Positions 9,062 to 18,638 are shown, numbered from the stretch's first letter. The stretch is DNA of 64,000 bases from Acidobacteriota bacterium (GCA_018268755.1 JAFDVW010000019.1:26348-90347), one strand, 5' to 3'. Numbers and translations are program-made. The notes: generated by a model not told the origin, from the letters alone.

Positions 9062-10573
9062 ATGAAAACGCGCGTTTTGTCTTCTTTTCTCTTCTTCTTC
9101 TTGCTGGCCGGCCTGGCCTCGGCCCAGGACCTGGCGTCCTTTGAGAAGCGGGTCACGGTCAAAAAGCTGGCCAACGGCCTGACGGTCATTGTCTGCGAGC
9201 GGCCGGAAGCGCCGGTGTTCTCCTTCTATACCCATGTGGATGCGGGATCGGTGCAGGACCCGATGGGCAAAACCGGCCTGGCCCACATGTTCGAGCACAT
9301 GGCCTTCAAGGGCACGACCAACATCGGCACCACCGACTACGCCGCCGAAAAACCGCTGCTGGAAAAAATTGAGCAGGCTTATGCCGCCTACATCGCGGAG
9401 CGCGACAAGCGGGTGGGGCGCGACGAGCAGAAGCTGCAGCAGCTGGAAAAGGCCTGGAAGGACGACATTGCCTCGGCCAACAAATATGTGAAGCCCAACG
9501 AGTTTCCGCAGATCCTGGAGAACAACGGCGCGGAAGGGTTGAACGCATCGACCAGCAACGACGAGACCACCTACTACTATTCTTTTCCGGAGAACCGGCT
9601 GGAATTATGGGCCTACCTGGAATCCGAGCGGTTTCTGCATCCCGTAATGCGGCAGTTTTACGACGAGCGCAACGTGGTGATTGAAGAGCGCCGCATGCGC
9701 ACGGACAGCAATCCCATCGGGCGGCTGCTGGAGCAGTTCACGACCGCCAGTTTCGCCGCCCATCCCTATCACCGGCCGGGGATCGGCTGGCTCTCCGACC
9801 TGAATTCGTTTTCCGCGACCGACGCGGAGAACTTCTTCCACACCTATTACATCCCTTCCAACATGGTGGTGGCGGTGGTGGGGGATGTGAAGACGGCGGA
9901 GACGCTGGCGCTGGTGGAGAAATATTTTGGCCGCATTCCCTCGGGCGAGAAACCGGATGAGCGCACCACGGTGGAGCCTCCGCAGAACTCGGAGCGGCGG
10001 GTAGTGCTGCGCGAGCTGGCGCAGCCGCTGTATCTCGAAGGCTATCACCGTCCGGACTATCGCAGTAAAGATGACGCCGTGTACGACGCGATTGCCGACT
10101 TGATGTCGTCGGGCCGGACTTCGCGTCTGTACCGGGCCCTGGTGCGGGACAAGAAGATCGCTTCTTATTCCGCCGGGTTCAGCGGACTGCCGGGCAACAA
10201 GTATCCGCATCTTTTCGCCTTCTATGCCTTCCCTCTTCCCGGGCACAGCACCGAGGAAGTTTCGGCGGCCATTCATGCGGAAATTGACCGGCTGAAGAAG
10301 GAAGACGTCAGCGACGAAGAGCTGAAGATGATCAAGACGCGCGCCAAGGCCAACCTGCTGCGCGGCCTGGACAGCAATCAGGGCCTGGCCTCGCAGCTGG
10401 CGGTGTATTACTCGCGCTATGGCGACTGGCGAGAGTTATTCAAGACGGTGGACCGCATAGACCAGGTGACCAAGGCGGACATCCGCCGGGTGGCCAGCGA
10501 GACCTTTACTTCGGAGAACCGGACCGTGGGCATTATCGAAACCAAGACGGCGGGCAAAGGAGGTGCGCAATGA
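9062..10573 (+). CDS. Secreted/periplasmic M16 zinc peptidase, catalytic partner
   Basis: This 503-residue protein starts at ATG 9062, preceded by GGAGG; the N-terminus MKTRVLSSFLFFFLLAGLASAQ is a signal peptide. The inverted zinc motif HMFEH sits at residues 75-79, with the downstream glutamate helix YDERNVVIEERRMR about 75 residues beyond the usual first spacing because of an inserted charged segment (about 95-140). The C-terminal half carries the non-catalytic M16 repeat. M16 enzymes of this class degrade peptides in a clam-shell cavity. The next gene overlaps by four bases (ATGA) and encodes an M16 protein lacking the zinc motif, so the two probably form a heterodimer of catalytic and accessory subunits. 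Confidence 0.93.
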   Translation: MKTRVLSSFLFFFLLAGLASAQDLASFEKRVTVKKLANGLTVIVCERPEAPVFSFYTHVDAGSVQDPMGKTGLAHMFEHMAFKGTTNIGTTDYAAEKPLLEKIEQAYAAYIAERDKRVGRDEQKLQQLEKAWKDDIASANKYVKPNEFPQILENNGAEGLNASTSNDETTYYYSFPENRLELWAYLESERFLHPVMRQFYDERNVVIEERRMRTDSNPIGRLLEQFTTASFAAHPYHRPGIGWLSDLNSFSATDAENFFHTYYIPSNMVVAVVGDVKTAETLALVEKYFGRIPSGEKPDERTTVEPPQNSERRVVLRELAQPLYLEGYHRPDYRSKDDAVYDAIADLMSSGRTSRLYRALVRDKKIASYSAGFSGLPGNKYPHLFAFYAFPLPGHSTEEVSAAIHAEIDRLKKEDVSDEELKMIKTRAKANLLRGLDSNQGLASQLAVYYSRYGDWRELFKTVDRIDQVTKADIRRVASETFTSENRTVGIIETKTAGKGGAQ

Positions 10574-12714
10574 AGAAGCCCTTGCAGCAGACCTCTCTCT
10601 TGCTGGCGCTGGCCATCCTGCTGGGCAGCGGGTATTCCGCGGCGGCGCAGGCAACCGACTGGAAGCAGATCAAAATCGCGCCCTTGCCGGAGTTCCATCC
10701 CAAGGAGCCCAAGCGCATCCAACTGCCCAACGGCATGGTGATCTTCCTGCAGGAAGACCATGAGCTGCCGTTGATTGACGGCGTCGCGCGCATTCGCGGC
10801 GGATCGCGTTCCGAGCCGGCGGCCAAGACCGGCCTGCTCGACATTTATGGCGAGACCTGGCGCACGGGGGGAAGCAAGAGCCAGACCGGCGACCAGCTGG
10901 ATGATTTTCTGGAGGCACGCGCCGCCAAAGTCGAGACCGGCAGCAACGCCGACTCCACCACGATTTCCCTGTCCTGCTTGAAGGGCGACTTCGACGATGT
11001 GTTCAAAGTCTTCAGCGAGCTGCTGCGCCAGCCGCAGTTCCGCGAAGACAAGATCGACATTGTGCGCAAGCAGATGTTCGACGCCATTTCCCGCCGCAAT
11101 GACGACGTGGACGATATTGTGGGCCGGGAAGCCGTCAAGCTGGCCTATGGAGCGGACAATCCTTATGCGCGGGAGAACGAGTACGCGACGGTCGCGGCGG
11201 TGACGCGGCAGGACCTGCTCGACTGGCACCAGGCGCACGTAGCCCCCAACAACATCATTCTCGGCCTGGTGGGCGACTTTGATTCGGCCGCCATGGAAGC
11301 CAAGCTGCGCGCGGCGTTCGGCGCGTGGGCCAAGGGGCCGGAGGCCAAGAAAGAGGAGATCGCCTTCCATCCCGCGAAACCCGGCTACTACCTGGTCACG
11401 AAAGAGGACGTGAACCAGAGCAATATTCAAATGGTCACGCTGGGCACGGTGCGCAGCAATCCCGACTACTATGCCATCCGCGTCTTCAACGAAGCCTTTG
11501 GCGGGGGATTTTCCTCCCGGCTGTTCCGCGAAGTGCGCACCAACAAGGGGCTGGCCTATGCGGTAGGTGGAGGCATTGGCACCACATTCGATCATCCCGG
11601 CATTCTGCGGCTGGTGACCAGCACCAAGAGCCAGAGCACGGTGGAGGCGATCCAGGCAATTTTCGCGGAAATCGACAAGCTGGCCCAGTCTCCCCTGACC
11701 GACACGGAGATCCAGCAAGCCAAGGACTCGATCCTGAACGGGTTCGTTTTCAATTTCGATTCGGCCGAGAAAGTCCTGCAGGAGCGGATGGCCTATGAAT
11801 ATTACGGCTACCCGGCTAACTATCTGGAGCAGTTCCGTTCGGGCGTGGAGAAGGTGACGGCCGCGGACGTGGCGCGGGTGGCGGCGAAGTATCTGCATAG
11901 GGACCAGCTGGCGGTGCTGGTGGTGGGCAATCCTCCCGAGTTTGATAAGCCGCTTTCCTCGCTGGGCGCGGTGAAGGAGGTGGACATCACGATTCCTCCG
12001 CCGCCGGGCGCGGAGAAGGCGGAAGAAGCCAAGCCGTCGGCCTCGAACCCAGCCGGCAAAGCCCTGGCGGCAAAGATCGCTGCGGCTCTGGGCGGCGAGG
12101 CCAAACTGCAGGCGGTCAAGGCGGTGAAGATGGAAATCGCCAGCACGCAGAACTCGCCCCAGGGCGAAGTTCCCATCACGGTGAACAGCACGATTGTGTT
12201 TCCGGACCAGCTGCATGCCGCGCTGCAGGGGCCCATGGGAAATGTGACGCTGGTGGCCACGCCCAAAGCCGCCTTCATGGCCATGGAAGGCATGGGGGTG
12301 CGCGATTTGCCGGCAGCGCAAAAGACGGAGATGCTGGCCCAGATCAAGCGCGACCTGATCTATATCGGACAGCATGCCAGCGACCCGGCCTTTGTGTTCG
12401 CCGCGGCGGGCAGCGAGAAGATTGGCGCGACCGAAGCGCAAGTGCTGGACGTCAGCGGAGACGGGTTGGCGGTGCGCCTCTACGTCGACCCGAGCAATGG
12501 CCGGGTGCTGCGCGAAACCTACCAGACGGTGGGCCGCAGCGGGCCGGTGGAGGCGGTCACGGAGTTTGCCGACTGGCAGGAAGTGAGCGGGCTGACGCTT
12601 CCCCGGGTGCACAAGAATAAGCAGGGGGGCGAGGACTCGAGCGCCGCGCAGTATAAGTCAGTCCAGGTGAACCCCGCGGTGGATGCGAAATTGTTCGAGA
12701 AGCCGGCGGAGTAA
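10570..12714 (+). CDS. M16 peptidase-like accessory subunit with C-terminal extension
   Basis: This 714-residue protein begins with a signal peptide (MKKPLQQTSLLLALAILLGSGYSAAAQA). Residues about 50-470 form the two M16 half-repeats. At the place of HxxEH it reads GLLDIYGETWRTGG, so the zinc ligands are absent. The second half keeps the arginine-tyrosine type segment GGGFSSRLFREVRTNKGLAYAVGGG, which in M16 partners contributes to substrate binding. Residues about 485-714 are an extra domain rich in beta-type sequence, with an outer-membrane-lipoprotein-sorting flavour (VQVNPAVDAKLFEKP end). The four-base overlap with the upstream catalytic M16 gene indicates translational coupling. Function as the accessory chain is inferred from family knowledge. 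Confidence 0.9.
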   Translation: MKKPLQQTSLLLALAILLGSGYSAAAQATDWKQIKIAPLPEFHPKEPKRIQLPNGMVIFLQEDHELPLIDGVARIRGGSRSEPAAKTGLLDIYGETWRTGGSKSQTGDQLDDFLEARAAKVETGSNADSTTISLSCLKGDFDDVFKVFSELLRQPQFREDKIDIVRKQMFDAISRRNDDVDDIVGREAVKLAYGADNPYARENEYATVAAVTRQDLLDWHQAHVAPNNIILGLVGDFDSAAMEAKLRAAFGAWAKGPEAKKEEIAFHPAKPGYYLVTKEDVNQSNIQMVTLGTVRSNPDYYAIRVFNEAFGGGFSSRLFREVRTNKGLAYAVGGGIGTTFDHPGILRLVTSTKSQSTVEAIQAIFAEIDKLAQSPLTDTEIQQAKDSILNGFVFNFDSAEKVLQERMAYEYYGYPANYLEQFRSGVEKVTAADVARVAAKYLHRDQLAVLVVGNPPEFDKPLSSLGAVKEVDITIPPPPGAEKAEEAKPSASNPAGKALAAKIAAALGGEAKLQAVKAVKMEIASTQNSPQGEVPITVNSTIVFPDQLHAALQGPMGNVTLVATPKAAFMAMEGMGVRDLPAAQKTEMLAQIKRDLIYIGQHASDPAFVFAAAGSEKIGATEAQVLDVSGDGLAVRLYVDPSNGRVLRETYQTVGRSGPVEAVTEFADWQEVSGLTLPRVHKNKQGGEDSSAAQYKSVQVNPAVDAKLFEKPAE

Positions 12715-12724
12715 ACTTACTCTC

Positions 12725-13465
12725 ATCTTGTCATCCTGAGCGAAGGAATGCGCTTCGCGCATCCCGCGGCCTCTTTCTGTGCCACTCCATGCGTGGGTTG
12801 ATTCCGGGGCTTTGGTGGAAATTCCTCGCTGCGTCCGTGATAACGCCAAGTGAGTAGGGGTCCTTCGACTGCGCGGACACTTCGCGAAGCGAAGGGTCCG
12901 CTTCGCTCAGGATGACAGCGTGAGCGGTTAAAGCTTGTTGAAGGACCATTTCCGCAACAATCCATGGGTCGGTTGATGCCGGGGCCTTGGTGTGGGAATT
13001 CCTCGCTGCGTCCGTGATAACGCCAAGTGGGTAGGGGTCCTTCGACTGCGCGGACACTTCGCGAAGCGAAGGGTCCGCTGCGCTCAGGATGACAGTGTGA
13101 GCGGTTAAAGCTTGTTGAAGGATCATTTCCGCAACCATCTATGGGTCGGTTGATTCCGGGGCCTTGGTGTGGGAATTCCTCGCTGCGTCCGTGATAACGC
13201 CAAGTGGGCAGGGGTCCTTCGACTGCGCGGACACTTCGCGAAGCGAAGTGTCCCGCTGCGCTCAGGATGACAGTGTGAGCGGTTAAAGCTTGTTGAAGGA
13301 TCATTTCCGCAACCATCTATGGGTCGGTTGATTCCGGGGCCTTGGTGTGGAAATTCCTCGCTGCGTCCGTGATAACGCCAAGTGGGTAGGGGTCCTTCGA
13401 CTGCGCGGACACTTCGCGAAGCGAAGGATCCGCTGCGCTCAGGATGACAGTGTGAGCGAAAGCCT
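12725..13465. repeat. Tandem array of four ~177-bp units containing REP-like palindromes
   Basis: The marker ATTCCTCGCTGCGTCCGTGA starts at 12821, 12998, 13175 and 13353, giving periods of 177, 177 and 178 bases. Each unit contains CCTTCGACTGCGCGGACACTT, a TTCGCGAAGCGAA hairpin and CGCTCAGGATGACA, so each can fold into a long stem. Units differ at a few positions. The 937-base gap between the peptidase and radical SAM genes has no credible gene; open frames across it are the repeats themselves. Confidence 0.9.
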
Positions 13466-13651
13466 GTCATGCTGAGCGCAGCGGATGCTTGGGAGCATCC
13501 GCAAGTCGAAGCATCCCTGCCGACTGCCTATCCAGCCCCTTCCACAACAGTTTGCGAACTTCTCTAAGCTCCCCAAAATCAAGACCCAAAAATCCTGCTT
13601 GACGAGCTCCCGCCTCGGCGCTATGGTAGGCGAACAAAAGGCGAATATGTC

Positions 13652-14665
13652 ATGGCTTCTCCATTGCTCTTTCCCGATGCTGGGCCCCGGCTGGTGGGCA
13701 TCGCTCGTCTGGCCGCGCATAGCGATCCCGTGCGCGAGGGGCACCAGGTGGAATACTTCGGGCTGCCCGCCCGGTCTCTGCTGAACCGCTGCGTCAGCAA
13801 GCGGGAGGTGCCCTTCACCTGGACGATCAATCCGTATCGCGGCTGCGAGTTCGGCTGCAAATACTGCTATGCCCGTTACACCCATGAGTTCATGGAGATG
13901 CGCGACGGCGTGGCCTTTGAGCAGAAGATTTACGTGAAGCAACACGCCGCCGCGCTGCTGCACCAGGAGCTGAAGCAGGTGAGGCCGGGCGAGTCGATCG
14001 CCATGGGGGCGGCCACCGATCCCTATCAGCCGGCGGAGCGGCACTATCAGGTCTCGCAAGGCATTCTGGAGGAGTTCGCGCGGCAGGACGGATATGAGCT
14101 GGGCATGATCACCAAGTCGGACCTGGTGCTGCGCGATCTGGATTTGCTGCAGCGGGTGGCGCGGCGCAATGAGTTTTTCGTGCATCTGACCATCACCACG
14201 CTGAACATTCCGCTGGCGCGGATACTGGAGCCGCGGGCGCCGCGTCCGGATTTGCGCATGCTGGCGGTGCGCAAGCTGGCCGAAGCCGGCATTGCCGTGG
14301 GGGTCAGCTGCTCGCCGGTAATGCCCGGCATCAACGATTCACCCAAGGACCTGGAGGCCATGGTGAAGGCGACGGCCGAGGCCGGAGCCCGCAGTATCTT
14401 TGCCAATCCGCTGTTTCTGAAGCCCTGCTCGGCGGCGGTATTTCTGCCGTTCGTGGAAAAGGAGTTTCCTCAGCTGGCGGCCAATTACCGGGCGCGCTAT
14501 GCCGAGCATGCGTTTCTGCCCAAGGCCTACGGGAAGAGGATTGGGGAGCTGATGCACCAATTCCGCGCGAAATATGGGCTGACGCGAGGGCGGCGCGAGA
14601 TACGGAAGATTGAGCCGGAATATCTGGCCGAAGAAGAACAGATGGGGTTGTTTTCCGGGGGATAG
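13652..14665 (+). CDS. Radical SAM protein, Rv2578c/SPL-like family
   Basis: This 337-residue protein carries the radical SAM cluster motif C-x3-C-x2-C in YRGCEFGCKYCYARYTHEF near residue 70, which binds the 4Fe-4S cluster that cleaves S-adenosylmethionine. Downstream segments GAATDPYQPAERHY, VSCSPVMPGINDS and FANPLFLKPC are typical of the family that groups with spore photoproduct lyase-like proteins and is often annotated as Rv2578c-type. The substrate of this family is not known. The gene stands alone, after the repeat array and 67 bases before a phosphatase gene in the same direction. Confidence 0.9.
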   Translation: MASPLLFPDAGPRLVGIARLAAHSDPVREGHQVEYFGLPARSLLNRCVSKREVPFTWTINPYRGCEFGCKYCYARYTHEFMEMRDGVAFEQKIYVKQHAAALLHQELKQVRPGESIAMGAATDPYQPAERHYQVSQGILEEFARQDGYELGMITKSDLVLRDLDLLQRVARRNEFFVHLTITTLNIPLARILEPRAPRPDLRMLAVRKLAEAGIAVGVSCSPVMPGINDSPKDLEAMVKATAEAGARSIFANPLFLKPCSAAVFLPFVEKEFPQLAANYRARYAEHAFLPKAYGKRIGELMHQFRAKYGLTRGRREIRKIEPEYLAEEEQMGLFSGG

Positions 14666-14732
14666 GCGATGAGATGCTCCTCGCAATGACTCGCTCTAGA
14701 GAGCCACCCCACTTTCTTCGCGGAGAACTATA

Positions 14733-15908
14733 ATGCCTGCCATGGCAGCAGAAACCACATCCACCTCTTCGTCTTCTCGCCCGGGGCCGGGGGTTGCGCA
14801 AGCCCTGGGGCGCTTCTGGCACCGAGTGACGGAAGGCCTGGAGCTGCAACAGCTGTGGTCGCAATTTTTCAAAGACGCCAAAGCTAGCTACCGGTTGTAT
14901 GAGCGTGATGTCGACGCGCGGGCCACCCGGGAAGAGCGCAAGCACACCTTTTGGACCACGCTGCAGGCCTTCGCCTGGGCCATGCTGGAGAAACTGAGTC
15001 CGGCGCGCAGAGTGCTGTTGCTGCTGGGCGTGGTTTTATTGCTGCTGCCGGGCGGGGGATTTCGTTATTCGGAAGGGTCAGGGGCGGAGAGGGCCGTGGA
15101 GTTCGACTTCCATTTTCATGCCGGGGTGATTCTGTTTGTCCTGCTGATGCTGGAGGTGGCCGACCGGGTGGTGATGAAGCGCGATCTGGAAATTGCGCGC
15201 GACATCCAGAAGTGGCTGCTGCCGGCGACCGCACCCGAGGTGCCGGGGCTGAAGATCGCCTTCGCCACCCGCGCCGCCAACACGGTGGCGGGCGATTTTT
15301 ACGACGTGTTTGCCCGCCCGGCGGCGGAAGGCGACGCGCGCTATCTGCTGGCGGTGGCCGATGTAGCGGGCAAAAGCATACCGGCGGCCCTGCTGATGGC
15401 GACCTTCCAGGCCAGCCTGCGCACGCTTTCGACGACCGGATGTTCCTTGCTCGATCTGGTCGCGGGCATGAACCACTATGCCTGCACCAACAGCCAGTCG
15501 GGCGTGCGCTTCACCACGGCGTTTCTGGCGGAGTATGAACCGGCGACGCGGGCGCTGACCTATGTCAATGCCGGACACAATCATCCCATTCTGCGGCGGG
15601 CTTCCGGAGCGGTGGAGCGGTTGGAAACCGGAGGGCTGCCGCTGGGCATTCAGGAGTCGCCGTACCAGGCGGGGGTGACGGCGCTAGCGGCGGGCGACTG
15701 GCTGATGATTTTTACCGACGGGTTGGTGGAGGCGGAGAACGATCGCGGAGAAGAATATGGCGAGGCGCGCATCCTGCAGCTATTGCAGAACTGGACGGGT
15801 TCCCTGCCCGACGATCTGTTGCGGCGAATGATCGATGATGTGAACGGCTTTGCGGGGACGGCCCCGCAGCATGATGACATCACCTGCATGCTGGTGAAGG
15901 TGGAGTAG
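14733..15908 (+). CDS. Membrane-anchored SpoIIE/RsbU-type PP2C serine phosphatase
   Basis: This 391-residue protein has two hydrophobic segments (about 88-112 and 128-148) followed by a PPM-type phosphatase domain from about 170. Metal-binding motifs are visible: AGDFYDVF, LLAVADVAGKSIPAAL, NAGHNHP, MIFTDGLVEA and HDDITCMLVKV at the end. Such phosphatases reverse serine phosphorylation of anti-sigma factor antagonists in partner-switching stress responses. Here no sensory PAS, GAF or response-regulator domain is joined, and no antagonist or kinase gene is adjacent, so its target is unknown. ATG 14742 is an equally possible start, three codons in. Confidence 0.9.
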   Translation: MPAMAAETTSTSSSSRPGPGVAQALGRFWHRVTEGLELQQLWSQFFKDAKASYRLYERDVDARATREERKHTFWTTLQAFAWAMLEKLSPARRVLLLLGVVLLLLPGGGFRYSEGSGAERAVEFDFHFHAGVILFVLLMLEVADRVVMKRDLEIARDIQKWLLPATAPEVPGLKIAFATRAANTVAGDFYDVFARPAAEGDARYLLAVADVAGKSIPAALLMATFQASLRTLSTTGCSLLDLVAGMNHYACTNSQSGVRFTTAFLAEYEPATRALTYVNAGHNHPILRRASGAVERLETGGLPLGIQESPYQAGVTALAAGDWLMIFTDGLVEAENDRGEEYGEARILQLLQNWTGSLPDDLLRRMIDDVNGFAGTAPQHDDITCMLVKVE

Positions 15909-15914
15909 GAAGAG

Positions 15915-16130
15915 CCGCGGGCAGGTGAGGACACCTGCCCCTACAGGATCCCGAGAAGACCACGCGAACAGGAGTGTCCGCGCCACAGCGGGCAGGTGAG
16001 GACGACTTCGCCCACGACAGACTCTGCCCCTACAGCCACGAAGTGGCGCAAGAATGCAGCCCAGCGCGTAAGCGCTGGGTAAAAGTGGAACAAGCAACCA
16101 GCCCCGAAGGAGCGAAAGATGAGTTGCGAT
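15915..16130. repeat. Mixed short palindromes downstream of the phosphatase gene
   Basis: The 343-base gap between convergent genes holds a family E element (GGCAGGTGAGGACACCTGCC, about 15919-15940), a damaged second copy near 15990, a family F-like ACAGGAGTGTCCG element near 15967, and an inverted family D copy around CCCAGCGCGTAAGCGCTGGG (about 16060-16079). Bases 16130-16251 show a CTTCGACTAAGCTCAG half of the REP-like element and no gene. Confidence 0.75.
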
Positions 16131-16251
16131 ATCGTCTCTCGTGCGGTCACGGCGGACGATGGATATACACGCATCAGCGCCCGAGAGCTGGGGCTTCCTC
16201 GTTCGCTTCGACTAAGCTCAGCGTCCTCGGAATGACAATGATTGAAACTGA

Positions 16252-17346
16252 CTACTTGCCGATCACCGGCAAGGGCGCGGCGGCTTTGGGTTCGGCCTGG
16301 CGGTAATCCTGACCGATAAAGGCAGCCAGCGTGGCCGCGATTTGCGCCTGCACCACCGGCGGAACTTTTTCCCGTTCGCCGAGCGCGGGCGTATCGGGAC
16401 CGAGGACCGCCATCCACACATTCTCTGATCCCTTTTCCTCCACACCGTGTTCTCGCCACTGCACGAGCCCGCCGCCGCGGCCGTGGTCGGTGGTGATGAG
16501 GAAGGTGGTCTGGTCGCGATACTCGGGCATGGACTGCATGGTCTGCCAAAGCTGCTGGATGAATTGGTCGGCCAGCCGCAGGCTTTCCAGGACCACATCG
16601 TAGCGGCCGGCGTGGGCCCAGCTATCGGGCTCGCCGTAGCCGACAAAAAGCACGCGGGGTTTCTGTTCACGCACGTAATCCAGCAGAGGAACTTGCAGGA
16701 GCGAGTCGGTGGCGTCCTCCGCATCCATGCGCGTGGTGGTCTCAAACAGCTGGTTGAGCAGTTGTTGGCGCGGAGTCAGGTCCGTTCCCCTCCCCGGCAG
16801 GTCCCAGCCAACCTGCATATAGAGGCGGCTGCGCTTCTGGTTGAAGATTTCGTGGAAGTTGGCCCAGGTGGCGAAGACGGCGACTTTGTCCTTGAATTCG
16901 GGGAGAGTGTTGAGCCACTCGAAGACGCTGCGATTGGGGTTGGGGCCGTATTCGTTGCTGTCGATGCGGGAGTCGGGATAGCCCACCGACATCTCGTTGT
17001 AGCCGGGATAGGAAAAGGCCATGCCGTTGCTGACGTGGGCGATGCTGCCTTTGTTCTGATTGCCGAAGATCTGTCCCTGTTGGGCGACCGTGCCCCAAAG
17101 GAAGGGGAACAGGGCCCGGCGGCGTTGCTCGACGTCGTCGCGCCAGTAGCGCTGTTTCAGGACTTTCTCGTCCAGCCAGATATTGCCATGCTCGGAGTTC
17201 ATGAGCGTGGGGTCGGCCCCGGTGAACACCTCCTGCCAACGCACGCCGTCCAAAACGATCAGAACAATGTTGCGGGTTTTGTTCTGGGCAAAAGCGGGCA
17301 AAGCCAGACATAGAAAAAGCAGGCTAAGAACGATGCGAGTTTTCAT
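16252..17346 (-). CDS. Secreted alkaline phosphatase superfamily protein (type I phosphodiesterase-like)
   Basis: This 364-residue protein begins with a signal peptide (MKTRIVLSLLFLCLALPAFAQ) and has the metal-binding motif IVLIVLDGVRWQEVFTGAD right after it, with Asp as ligand and the threonine of FTGAD as candidate nucleophile. A late segment reads FLITTDHGRGGG, the second metal site of the superfamily. The middle contains YPGYNEMSVGYPDSR and YGEPDSWAHAGRYD. These features fit the type I phosphodiesterase/phosphopentomutase-like branch of the alkaline phosphatase fold, acting outside the cytoplasm. Substrate cannot be told from the sequence. It is a single-gene unit convergent with the phosphatase gene. 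Confidence 0.85.
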   Translation of the reverse strand: MKTRIVLSLLFLCLALPAFAQNKTRNIVLIVLDGVRWQEVFTGADPTLMNSEHGNIWLDEKVLKQRYWRDDVEQRRRALFPFLWGTVAQQGQIFGNQNKGSIAHVSNGMAFSYPGYNEMSVGYPDSRIDSNEYGPNPNRSVFEWLNTLPEFKDKVAVFATWANFHEIFNQKRSRLYMQVGWDLPGRGTDLTPRQQLLNQLFETTTRMDAEDATDSLLQVPLLDYVREQKPRVLFVGYGEPDSWAHAGRYDVVLESLRLADQFIQQLWQTMQSMPEYRDQTTFLITTDHGRGGGLVQWREHGVEEKGSENVWMAVLGPDTPALGEREKVPPVVQAQIAATLAAFIGQDYRQAEPKAAAPLPVIGK

Positions 17347-17439
17347 GAGTGCTATTAGACCTCGTCTGAGTTACAGGGTTGTGAAAACGGAGCGCGCGCG
17401 CTGCTTTGTGCGTACGGCTGAAGAGACTGTGTCACAACT

Positions 17440-17530
17440 CATCTTTCGCCCCTTCGGGCTCGCTGCGTTTTCCACTTTTACCCAGCGCTTACGCGCTGGG
17501 CTGCATTCTTGCGCCATTTCGCGGCTACTG
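17440..17530. repeat. Family D repeat upstream of the phosphatase-superfamily gene
   Basis: Contains CCCAGCGCTTACGCGCTGGG (about 17482-17501) followed by GGCTGCATTCTTGCGCCA and a CATTTCGCGGCTA end, matching the elements at 6609 and 7485. The 212-base gap has no gene. Confidence 0.75.
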
Positions 17531-17558
17531 GGAGCGAACTAAGCTCCACCTGTACTAC

Positions 17559-18638
17559 TCATTTCTCCTGCATGGCCTCGGCATACATGCGGTGGAAGGC
17601 GTGCACGCCTTTTTCCTGTTTCAGGCTGTAGCGTCCGCGGGAATAGCTGCGCGAGCGCAGGTTCTTCTGCACGGTCTCGCAGATGGCGATGTCTTCTTTC
17701 TGCACCTGGTCGCTGAACTCCACGGAGGCAAGGGCGGCCGGGCTTTGCAAATCTTTTTCCAGCAAATACCACTCAAAGACGGCCAGCGTGCGCTCGGGCG
17801 CCAGGGGCAGCACGATGTTGAGCTGAAGGTTGTCGGGATAGCAGTTGAGCATCCAGTTGGGAAAGACCCAGAAGTAGTCGGTAGTCAGATCCGCGCGGGC
17901 CTCCTGGTAGCGGCGGGGCGCGGAGTCGCCGGGCTGCGCGCCGCGAATGGGGCTGAACTGGCGGATGTAGCGGGCATGCGGCTCGACCGTGTAAGCGTTG
18001 TAATCCAGCTCGCGATTCAGGCCGGGATGCACGCTGGGCAGGTGATAGCCTTCGAGGTAGTTATCGATGTAGGTCTTCCAGTTGCACCGCATGTCGTAGA
18101 CACGGCGCGTAAAAAACTTCAGGCCGGCGAAGTCGAAGCGCCCAGCCTGCTGCGGCAATTCGCCCAGACTCTCGACCAGTCCCCTGGCTCGCGGGTCCAG
18201 ATTCACGAAGACGAAGTGGAACCACTCCTCGGCCCGCACCGGGAGCAGCGAAAAATCTTCCGGGTGAAATTCCTGCACCCCTTCGACCTCGGGAGCGCTG
18301 ATCAGCTTGCCGTCCAGGCCGTAGGTCCAACCGTGATAACCGCAGCGGAACAATTTGCGCGTGCCGCAGCCTTCAGCGGGCGGGCCGGCGCGGTGGCGGC
18401 AGATGTTGTAGTAACCGCGCAGTTCCCTGTCGCGCACCACAAGCAACGGTTCGCCGTGAAGTTCCGTGGTGAAGTAATCTCCGGGCCCAGCCACTTGGCT
18501 GTGATGGCCGACTACCTGCCAGGCCCGGCGAAAGATGGTTTCCTTTTCCCGGACGAAGATGGCGGGATCGGAATAATAAAGAGCCGGGAGGGTCCAGGCG
18601 CGAGAGATATCTGGATCGATCTGAAATGGGTCCAGCAT
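17559..18638 (-). CDS. Rieske non-heme iron oxygenase, alpha subunit
   Basis: This 359-residue protein starts at ATG 18638 (MLDPFQIDPDISRAWTLP); upstream in-frame codons read through repeat-like DNA. The Rieske 2Fe-2S site is seen as CRHRAG and CGYHGW. The catalytic domain shows NWKTYIDNYLEGYHLPSVHPG, whose two histidines fit the mononuclear iron site of ring-hydroxylating and quaternary-amine oxygenases. The layout resembles choline monooxygenase and glycine betaine/stachydrine demethylases more than aromatic dioxygenases, but that is an inference. No reductase gene is adjacent. A permease gene is transcribed divergently 158 bases away, which suggests the permease imports the substrate. Confidence 0.88.
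   Translation of the reverse strand: MLDPFQIDPDISRAWTLPALYYSDPAIFVREKETIFRRAWQVVGHHSQVAGPGDYFTTELHGEPLLVVRDRELRGYYNICRHRAGPPAEGCGTRKLFRCGYHGWTYGLDGKLISAPEVEGVQEFHPEDFSLLPVRAEEWFHFVFVNLDPRARGLVESLGELPQQAGRFDFAGLKFFTRRVYDMRCNWKTYIDNYLEGYHLPSVHPGLNRELDYNAYTVEPHARYIRQFSPIRGAQPGDSAPRRYQEARADLTTDYFWVFPNWMLNCYPDNLQLNIVLPLAPERTLAVFEWYLLEKDLQSPAALASVEFSDQVQKEDIAICETVQKNLRSRSYSRGRYSLKQEKGVHAFHRMYAEAMQEK

Noticed and set aside
10417-12612. Long antisense open frame opposite the second M16 gene
   Set aside because: It is entirely antisense to a gene with clear family motifs, its product is rich in His, Arg and Gln without domains, and such frames are expected opposite GC-rich genes.
12725-13465. CRISPR array
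   Set aside because: The period is 177 bases with conserved content throughout the unit, not short repeats separated by unique spacers.
12723-13470. Open frames through the 177-bp array that encode repeated HPERSG-type peptides
   Set aside because: The frames are the tandem DNA repeat translated; all reading frames show similar openness and there is no start signal or conservation.
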